NCBI GenBank assembly: GCA_038217425.1 | Contig: JBBQPM010000001.1 | Span: 62,001-126,000, forward strand | DNA length: 64,000 bases | Direction: 5' to 3' | DNA from: JAIEPT01 sp038217425 | GTDB lineage: Bacteria; Planctomycetota; Planctomycetia; Gemmatales; Gemmataceae | Part shown: positions 59,173-64,000 of the stretch, piece by piece | How the letters are laid out: each line of letters starts with the position of its first letter | Numbering within the stretch: the first letter of the stretch is position 1 | Made by a program: the position numbers and the translations under genes | Notes under the pieces: model-generated | Database searches by the model: none | Told to the model about the DNA's origin: nothing | The model's input: only the letters and a program-made list of their open reading frames with translations

Positions 59173-60234
59173 CTACTCAAACGACTTGTTCCATTTTGCA
59201 ACAGCAGCGTCAAAGTCACATCGTTGAAAGTAGCACTTTCGCTTGATTGTGGGCGGCGGATCGGTTCCCGGCGGCGAAGTGGCCACTACATCGAAAGTCT
59301 CAATTCGCGGCGTTTCTGTATCTACTAATTTGATCGGAAGTGAAAACTCGACTTTCTTGCCATTGGCGGCCGGGGACGGCATCGCAATGTTCAGCCTCGT
59401 AGCGTTCGCGAGCGGCCTGGGTGCAAGGAAGGTGAAGATTCTGTGTTCCTTCGGTTCAATAGCTCCGATCCGCTTGGGTTTATCGATGCCTTTCGCGTTA
59501 TTATACGGGCCACTCTGCAAGGACATATACCCATATTCACTAATCGATTTGTACTTGTTGCTAAACTCGTCTGTAATCGAAAGCTCATCCTTATACTTTC
59601 CGGAAAAAACCTCAGACAAATCTGGCTCTCCTCGCAGCGGGACAAGCCTGGTGTCGCTTGGATTCTCGACAGTTAACCAAATCTTGACCCACATGATCGA
59701 ATTGATATCCGATACGAATTCCTCGATCATCAGTACTCCCACAATGAGCCCACCGCTCTCCTGCACAGCATTGGCGCTCTTGACCGCTTCTTTTGCCTTT
59801 TCAGTTTCCGACTTACCGATGCTCGCGATCCAGGGAACAAAACATACCCCCAGCCACAATAACAGGCACAGAGCAGACGCCCCAACGGCTATCGTAAGTC
59901 GCTTTCGCCACGGCCCCCGAACCGATGAGGCTGACGGCGTAACTATTGGGCCTGAGGTTGATGGCGGAACAAGCTTGCCGACGGGAATCGGAACCTTCGG
60001 CGATCCAGGAGGATCGAATGCGGCAATGGGATAGCCGTGGGAGCCGATAGGGATCTCCGGTAGTTCGCCCGAACGCAGCGGCACCGGCTCGATCGTACCG
60101 AGGACGGTCTTGTTCGCTGGCGGCGAAGGAACCTGAAGTCTCTGCCCGCATTTCGTGCAATTGAACTTGGCGCCCGCATTGACGGGTTTCGCATCGAACG
60201 CGGTTTTGCACGCTGGGCACGAAAAGCGGATCAT
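59173..60234 (-). CDS. Zinc-ribbon single-helix membrane protein
   Basis: 353 aa. An N-terminal CPAC...CTKCG ribbon (residues about 6-29) is followed by a Pro-rich linker, one helix (LTIAVGASALCLLLWLGVCFVPWI, about 114-137) and a periplasmic domain of about 200 residues. The ribbon matches the style of the chromosomal protein at 2783, so the element has adopted planctomycete-type sequence. Its GC is lower than neighbours. The ATG at 60234 starts directly at the ribbon; a 32-codon upstream extension is unlikely. Confidence 0.7.
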   Translation of the reverse strand: MIRFSCPACKTAFDAKPVNAGAKFNCTKCGQRLQVPSPPANKTVLGTIEPVPLRSGELPEIPIGSHGYPIAAFDPPGSPKVPIPVGKLVPPSTSGPIVTPSASSVRGPWRKRLTIAVGASALCLLLWLGVCFVPWIASIGKSETEKAKEAVKSANAVQESGGLIVGVLMIEEFVSDINSIMWVKIWLTVENPSDTRLVPLRGEPDLSEVFSGKYKDELSITDEFSNKYKSISEYGYMSLQSGPYNNAKGIDKPKRIGAIEPKEHRIFTFLAPRPLANATRLNIAMPSPAANGKKVEFSLPIKLVDTETPRIETFDVVATSPPGTDPPPTIKRKCYFQRCDFDAAVAKWNKSFE

Positions 60235-60514
60235 GGGCGGACTCCTTACCGAAAATCCTAAGGCAGGGATGCCGCCGATGCAAGCGATTTCGGTTCGCGA
60301 AGAGTGTTCCGGACCGATCGTGCTGGGCAATTCATCTTGCGGTCAGATATCGCATCCAGCTATGGATTAGCATGCACTTCGGTTCGGCGGCCACGCTGGG
60401 AGTCGCAAAGCCGCAATCGGCCGACGATGTCCCGAGATCCCAGGTGTGAAATCCGCCCTATTGCGTCTGCTCCGCCCTATGGTAGCATTTGTTCACATCA
60501 TGGAGGGCGAACGG

Positions 60515-60817
60515 ATGGACCTCGAACCCTGGCAAGCCGGGATCGTGCACAAGAAACTCTTCCCGGGACTGAACTACCTCCTTCGGCTTCGTGATCGTCT
60601 GGCGAAGGTGGCGGCACCCGATGACCCGCTGCTCCAGATGGTGCGGGACGCCTACGACGCTTCTTGGCGTCTCTCGCTCGAGATGCATTACCGATCGTGC
60701 GCTCACGGCGTCGGCAAAGAGTCGGTAAAGACGCAGACTGATCAGGCTCCTCCGGCAGAGCCGCTCGGCGACTTCACACAGCCCGAGGCCTCGGGCGTCA
60801 GCCTGGAGTCGCCTTGA
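60515..60817 (+). CDS. Small conserved element protein, paralog of 53716
   Basis: 100 aa. DLEPWQAGIVHKKLFPGLNYLLRLRDRLAKVAAPDDPLLQMVRDAYDASWRLSLEMHYRSC is close to the product of 53716. The C-terminal tail (PLGDFTQPEASGVSLESP) is unique to this copy, and its DNA recurs in 61160-61207. GGAGG precedes the ATG at 8 bp. Confidence 0.75.
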   Translation: MDLEPWQAGIVHKKLFPGLNYLLRLRDRLAKVAAPDDPLLQMVRDAYDASWRLSLEMHYRSCAHGVGKESVKTQTDQAPPAEPLGDFTQPEASGVSLESP

Positions 60818-61207
60818 CCTTGCCTGGGTAGAATTGAAGGGAAGGGGATCGGTCCTTTGCCTTTGATGTGGAGTTGTCGTGCGCGCCATTTGTGATTCAC
60901 TTTTGGTTCTTGCTGGAGTGATTATCGGGGCCGTCATGGGCGAGGTTGTAGGCCATGCGAGCGGTTTTGCCACTGGGCGGTTGGGGATGGCAGCAGGGCT
61001 GCTATGTGTAGTTGCAGGAAGCGCAATTGGCTGCCTGGCAGGGATCAAACTTGTGCAGCGTGTCCGCTGGCGAAGGGACTGACCGCGCGCCGATTGACGC
61101 CCCTGGGCCTGCTTCGCCACGCCCTTCGCAGGGCCGCCACGCCGGGCCCCGCCAGGTTGGCGACCTTCATAAAGCCCGAGGCCTGGGCGTTAGCCTGGAG
61201 CAGCCTG
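60767..61207. repeat. 48-bp direct repeats, 60767-60814 and 61160-61207
   Basis: The two blocks are about 85 percent identical by eye. The first encodes the tail of the 60515 gene, the second is non-coding on that strand and lies partly inside the end of the leftward HTH gene. Unit starts are 393 bp apart. A likely remnant of duplication. Confidence 0.6.
60879..61082 (+). CDS. Small glycine-zipper membrane protein, 67 aa
   Basis: RAICDSLLVLAGVIIGAVMGEVVGHASGFATGRLGMAAGLLCVVAGSAIGCLAGIKLV has two hydrophobic stretches with GxxxG-type repeats and a basic end. GTG start with GGAG at 6 bp. It is like small pore-forming or phage membrane proteins, but no function can be assigned. Confidence 0.55.
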   Translation: MRAICDSLLVLAGVIIGAVMGEVVGHASGFATGRLGMAAGLLCVVAGSAIGCLAGIKLVQRVRWRRD

Positions 61208-61549
61208 TGCGTCGCGGGGCGTGGTTTCGTTGGCCCATTCCTTGAGCCGATCAACAGGGTAGAGTACCCGCTCGCCGATTTTCTTGAAAGGCAAGCCGCC
61301 GGATTGGCGAAGCCGGAACAACGTCCGCTCCGACACCCCCAGCCGCTCGCAGGCTTCCTTCGTCGTCAGCAGGATCTTGTCGCTCGCCGCTTCTCCTTCG
61401 CCCGCTGGCTTCGCTGTTCCGATGGCCTGAACCTGCGGCAATGGCCTCGCGCTCTCGTACGCTCTCGCCAACTCCTCTGACGCAGTAGCGAGGCGTCGGC
61501 AAGCCTCAGGGACAGAGAGGACTCCTTCGCCCAGTTTATCTTTCGGCAT
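61190..61549 (-). CDS. HTH protein of excisionase/AlpA type
   Basis: 119 aa. The C-terminal half, KILLTTKEACERLGVSERTLFRLRQSGGLPFKKIGERVLYPVDRLKEWANE, is a MerR/AlpA-type winged helix. The N-terminal half is helical (VPEACRRLATASEELARAYES). ATG 61549 has AAGGA upstream. It lies 112 bp after the XRE repressor gene on the same strand and likely takes part in its regulation or in excision. Confidence 0.75.
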   Translation of the reverse strand: MPKDKLGEGVLSVPEACRRLATASEELARAYESARPLPQVQAIGTAKPAGEGEAASDKILLTTKEACERLGVSERTLFRLRQSGGLPFKKIGERVLYPVDRLKEWANETTPRDAQAAPG

Positions 61550-61661
61550 GACGCGTCCTTTGGGCACGAAAAAGGGATGCAACGCATCCCTGGCGCGACG
61601 CGATTTCTGGCCCGGGTTTCCGGACTCAAGTTGCGTTCGCGGTGTGCAGATTCGTTGGGAC

Positions 61662-61895
61662 TCACTTCTTTTTCTTCTTTAGTGGCTTCGGAGCCTCCAC
61701 GAATGCCTTGCAATCGACGCCGAGCGCGTCGGCCAAAGCTATGACGGCATCCCATGACGGCTTGTTTCGGCTGCTCTCCAAGTGGCTTATGGCCGCTTGG
61801 TTCAGGCCAGCTTTGTCTGCGAGTTCTTGCTGAGTCCATCCAGCCGCGACGCGAAGCGCTTTCAACTGTTGGGCGAACATATCTGCCTTGTCCAT
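61662..61895 (-). CDS. XRE-family repressor (CI-type)
   Basis: 77 aa. KALRVAAGWTQQELADKAGLNQAAISHLESSRNKPSWDAVIALADALGVDCKAFVE is a full HTH_3 DNA-binding domain; the tail is Lys-rich (PLKKKKK). The start ATG 61895 lies 22 bp from the first of two palindromes in the divergent promoter. A single-domain repressor like this commonly holds the element in its host. Confidence 0.9.
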   Translation of the reverse strand: MDKADMFAQQLKALRVAAGWTQQELADKAGLNQAAISHLESSRNKPSWDAVIALADALGVDCKAFVEAPKPLKKKKK

Positions 61896-61916
61896 GGGAA
61901 TAAATTCCGAGAAAAT

Positions 61917-61958
61917 ATTACAGTTGTAATTGACAAAAATTACACCTGTAATTAGAAT
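61917..61958 (+). promoter_or_regulatory. Rightward promoter with two repressor-like operators
   Basis: ATTACAGTTGTAAT (61917-61930) and ATTACACCTGTAAT (61939-61952) are perfect 6-bp-arm dyads with centres 22 bp apart. Between and around them is a promoter: TTGACA (61930-61935), 17-bp spacer, TAGAAT (61953-61958). The second operator fills the spacer, so bound repressor would block RNA polymerase. The first overlaps the -35 and faces the repressor gene, for likely autoregulation. Confidence 0.85.
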
Positions 61959-62002
61959 CGTACAGGACGGGAGTGAGACTGTCAACTTCAAGAGGCCCTG
62001 CC

Positions 62003-62638
62003 ATGCAAGCGATCCTCGACATCCTGAGCAACCCGCGAACCGGGCCCGCGGTTCGCAAGGTTCGCCGCCTGCTCGGGGCCATGACGCTCGCCCAAATCCA
62101 TGCCTTCAAGCGTTTGCTGGGGCTCAAAGCCTCGGCGCCGCGCAAGACGCTGCTGATCGACAAGCTCCTCTCTCGCCTGCCCTTCGCGGCCTCGGCGGCG
62201 GCCACGTTCCAGATGGCCGAACCGGCCGGGCCGAAGGTCTGCGTCTACGCCGCCTTCGGCATCGAGGACCATTCGCAAGAGATCCTCCGCAACCGCAAGC
62301 ATGACTTGCCCCGGGCGATTGCGTTCGAGCGGCGGACTGGCTGCAGCTGGATTGAAGCCGCCCTCGGCGTGCTCAGCAACCTCGACTCGAACCTCCGCGG
62401 GCTCAGCGCCGAAGCCCGCTGGGAGATGCTGACTCAAGGGAAGGTCTGGCACACGATCGCCCCGCTACTCGCCTCGGAAGGCTTTCGCCACGATTTCGGC
62501 TCCATGACCCTGGTGCAACTGCAGCGAATCGTCAAGGTCATGCAGGACATGCCCTTTCCGGTGGGCACGCGGCGCCTGCTGTCGCACGTGCCGGCCCGCC
62601 AACTTCGCCGGGCGCTTGGCTTCACCCTGGCCGTTTAA
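62003..62638 (+). CDS. First gene of the rightward operon, 211 aa
   Basis: The N-terminus VRKVRRLLGAMTLAQIHAFKRLLGLKASAPRKTLLIDKLLSRL resembles a SAP-like or helical DNA-binding start; the remainder is helical (AFERRTGCSWIEAALGVLSNLDSNLRGLSAEARWEML). GAGG precedes the ATG at 62003. It lies about 37 bp after the expected transcription start and is the direct target of the XRE repressor. Family unknown. Confidence 0.7.
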   Translation: MQAILDILSNPRTGPAVRKVRRLLGAMTLAQIHAFKRLLGLKASAPRKTLLIDKLLSRLPFAASAAATFQMAEPAGPKVCVYAAFGIEDHSQEILRNRKHDLPRAIAFERRTGCSWIEAALGVLSNLDSNLRGLSAEARWEMLTQGKVWHTIAPLLASEGFRHDFGSMTLVQLQRIVKVMQDMPFPVGTRRLLSHVPARQLRRALGFTLAV

Positions 62639-62649
62639 CGAGGACTTCC

Positions 62650-62889
62650 ATGAGCAAGAACCGAACCTGCCCGAAGTGCGGCAAATTGACCCTCTACCAC
62701 GCGAACGGCCTGTACGAGTGCCCGGTACCCGCGGAAGTGACCGACGCCCTCAGGGCCTTCAAGGCCAGGCGGGGCGTCTGCTGGAAGTACAAGTTGCGCG
62801 TCCTGTGGGCGAGCGGCGCCGACGAAGACCTATTGGGTCAGGCCAGAAACATGATGGGCCCCGACGGCATCGGCAAGATCAAACTGTAG
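62650..62889 (+). CDS. Small zinc-ribbon protein, 79 aa
   Basis: NRTCPKCGKLTLYHANGLYECP (CxxC and one Cys later) is a ribbon; the rest is helical (TDALRAFKARRGVCWKYKLRVLW). Same operon, 11 bp after the previous gene. Function unknown. Confidence 0.65.
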   Translation: MSKNRTCPKCGKLTLYHANGLYECPVPAEVTDALRAFKARRGVCWKYKLRVLWASGADEDLLGQARNMMGPDGIGKIKL

Positions 62890-62924
62890 ACGACAGACCC
62901 CCAACCTTTCTCAGGAGCCTCGTC

Positions 62925-63320
62925 ATGACTCACCAGGAAACGTTCAACCTTTGTGCGTCGCACCTGCTCAGGCAGGGCGTCCCGTCGATAATCGGGAAGC
63001 GGTTTCGCTACCGCGGGCCGAAAGGCCGCAAGTGCCCTGCGGGCGCCCTCATCCCGGACAAGGATTACAAGAAGAACCTCGAGGGTCTCGACGCCGGCTG
63101 CAAGAAGGTGGCGAAGATTCTCGAGAAGCTCGAGCACAACGTCCGACTCGTGGCGGTCTTCCAAGAGATTCACGACACCATGGAGCCTGACGAATGGCGC
63201 GTGGCGATTCGCTGCCTGGCGAACGGCTGGCGCCTGTCCGACGCCGTCCTGGAGTCCGCGCCGAGGATACGGCGAACGCACAAAGTCCGACCCGTCCCGA
63301 TGCGAACCCGACCCTATTAA
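62925..63320 (+). CDS. Phage-type conserved protein, first tandem copy (131 aa)
   Basis: THQETFNLCASHLLRQGVPSIIGKRFRYRGPKGRKCPAGALIPDKDYKKNLEG matches a widespread phage hypothetical with the C-A-x-G-A-L-I-P-D motif; I recognise the pattern but know no function. AGGAG precedes the ATG. Its partner follows 28 bp later, so this is a recent-looking tandem duplication with different C-termini. Confidence 0.8.
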   Translation: MTHQETFNLCASHLLRQGVPSIIGKRFRYRGPKGRKCPAGALIPDKDYKKNLEGLDAGCKKVAKILEKLEHNVRLVAVFQEIHDTMEPDEWRVAIRCLANGWRLSDAVLESAPRIRRTHKVRPVPMRTRPY

Positions 63321-63348
63321 CCCCAACCCAGAAACAAGGAGCCTCCCC

Positions 63349-63795
63349 ATGACTCTGCAAGAAACGTTTGACCTGTGCGCCGCGCACATGCTGAAACATC
63401 GCTGCGTATCCATCATCGGAAAGACCTGCCGCTATCGCGGCCCGCGGGGACGCAAGTGCCCGGCCGGAGCCCTGATCCCCGACAAATACTACCGCAAGGA
63501 CATGGAGGGCCTTTACGTCAATCGCCTGAGAGTGGCCAATGTGCTCACGAAGCTCGGGCACGACGTCGACCTGGTGCTTGCCTTTCAGCAGATCCACGAC
63601 AAGTGCGAGACGGAGGAGTGGACGCAGCAAATCTGGTGGCTGGCGAACGAGTGGGGCCTTTCCCCTGCGGTTCTGCCGAGCAAGGATCGCCTGTTCCTGG
63701 CCCCCTGGCCGAAGCACACGGCCGACCTGCTGGCGCTGCCGCCGGTGTTCGCGACGAAGCCCGAGGGCGCCGCCTCGGCCCGACAAACCGCCTGA
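63349..63795 (+). CDS. Phage-type conserved protein, second tandem copy (148 aa)
   Basis: TLQETFDLCAAHMLKHRCVSIIGKTCRYRGPRGRKCPAGALIPDKYYRKDMEG, with the same motif and similar middle (LAFQQIHDKCETEEW), but a different tail (PKHTADLLALPPVFATKPEG). AAGGAG upstream. Function unknown. Confidence 0.8.
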   Translation: MTLQETFDLCAAHMLKHRCVSIIGKTCRYRGPRGRKCPAGALIPDKYYRKDMEGLYVNRLRVANVLTKLGHDVDLVLAFQQIHDKCETEEWTQQIWWLANEWGLSPAVLPSKDRLFLAPWPKHTADLLALPPVFATKPEGAASARQTA

Positions 63796-63841
63796 CCCGC
63801 AATCCAACCATCCCCAACATCACAAACAAGGAGAGTAGGCC

Positions 63842-64000
63842 ATGGCAGCAACCCGAATCAAGACGCAGCCGGGCGCGAAGCCGTTCGCAAGGGCCAGGCT
63901 CGACGCCGATGAACTGAACGCCCGAGCGAAGCAGGGAGCCCAAGAATTCGAGCTTCGGTTGAGAGCCGACAGGCGGAAGAAGCACCAGGGCGAGGAACGA
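63842..64000 (+). CDS. Partial gene at the right edge
   Basis: 53 codons open to the edge: AATRIKTQPGAKPFARARLDADELNARAKQGAQEFELRLRADRRKK... basic and helical. AAGGAG precedes the ATG. The product may be a DNA-associated protein of the element. It lies 46 bp after the previous gene. Confidence 0.6.
   Translation, partial: MAATRIKTQPGAKPFARARLDADELNARAKQGAQEFELRLRADRRKKHQGEER

Larger units (their letters stand above)
40728..64000. mobile_element. Integrated mobile element (prophage-like), right end beyond window
   Basis: The left boundary is the tRNA-Gln; a tyrosine integrase faces it and overlaps it. To the right lie a helicase/initiator replication set, excisionase-type HTH proteins, a nuclease-like protein, a toxin-antitoxin unit, an ImuA-like gene, an XRE repressor with operators and small phage-type genes. 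GC is uneven: the 51-52.6 kb part is visibly more AT-rich. I did not find a second copy of the tRNA 3' half by eye inside the window, nor terminase, portal or capsid genes, so the size and type (prophage, satellite or ICE) are open. Confidence 0.8.

Noticed and set aside
61012..61245. 77-codon rightward frame containing the second 48-bp repeat
   Set aside because: No ribosome site; overlaps the leftward HTH gene; probably a duplication remnant.
40800..64000. CRISPR array or right attachment site
   Set aside because: No regularly spaced repeats and no second copy of the tRNA 3' half seen by eye.

Overview
The window looks like a chromosome segment of a planctomycete, most likely of the Gemmata group. 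The evidence is the combination of high GC, a DUF1549/DUF1553-type protein with haem-like CxxCH motifs, two BBP7-like outer-membrane barrels, a sulfatase, a Tat-exported Gfo/Idh/MocA oxidoreductase, a DUF1080-type protein, FGE/SUMF-like domains, a G-L-T-L-I-E pseudopilin and several Hanks-type kinases. Species cannot be fixed from the sequence alone.

Positions 1-40728 are ordinary host chromosome. In order: a truncated sensor-like membrane protein, dapA, a small orphan protein with a near-consensus promoter, a PPC-decarboxylase-type flavoprotein, a zinc-ribbon membrane protein and scpB. A 0.9-kb non-coding gap follows that ends in a folded, terminator-capped stretch (candidate ncRNA). Next come a three-gene minus-strand operon (UVR-motif protein, FGE-like lipoprotein/secreted protein, LPG-synthase-type membrane protein), a DUF4058-like protein, a membrane glycosyltransferase-like protein, a lone VgrG, a secreted HEAT-like protein, a DinB-like protein, a soluble histidine kinase and a TPR protein. 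These are followed by a barrel, a kinase fused to a tubulin-like domain, a TPP enzyme, a sulfatase, a second barrel, an S9 peptidase fused to an FGE-like domain, the oxidoreductase, a frameshifted NeuD-type acetyltransferase, DUF1080, a pseudopilin and the DUF1549/1553 protein. The block closes with a methyltransferase/DUF6165/kinase operon. Intergenic gaps carry at least four unrelated families of long palindromes.

At 40729-40799 there is a tRNA-Gln(UUG). From its 3' end to the right edge (about 23.2 kb) the sequence is an integrated mobile element, probably a prophage or phage-related island. A tyrosine integrase reads back into the tRNA so that its last 23 codons are the antisense of the tRNA. 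Behind it is a leftward early/replication block: small DNA-binding proteins, a nuclease-like protein, DnaB helicase, a replication initiator and excisionase-type HTH proteins. The centre (47-54.7 kb) holds an 801-aa orphan, a string of very small genes, a DUF2442/MazF-type toxin-antitoxin operon of lower GC with a leaderless promoter, and an orphan ImuA-like protein. It also holds two inverted copies of a two-gene cassette of about 60-aa proteins. A rightward block at 54.9-59.1 kb may be structural. At 61.7-62.0 kb an XRE repressor faces a near-consensus promoter whose spacer is filled by one of two 14-bp palindromes. This looks like the lysogeny-type switch and drives the last rightward operon, which contains tandemly duplicated phage-type genes and runs off the window. 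No terminase, portal or capsid gene and no right attachment site were seen, so the element continues beyond 64000.
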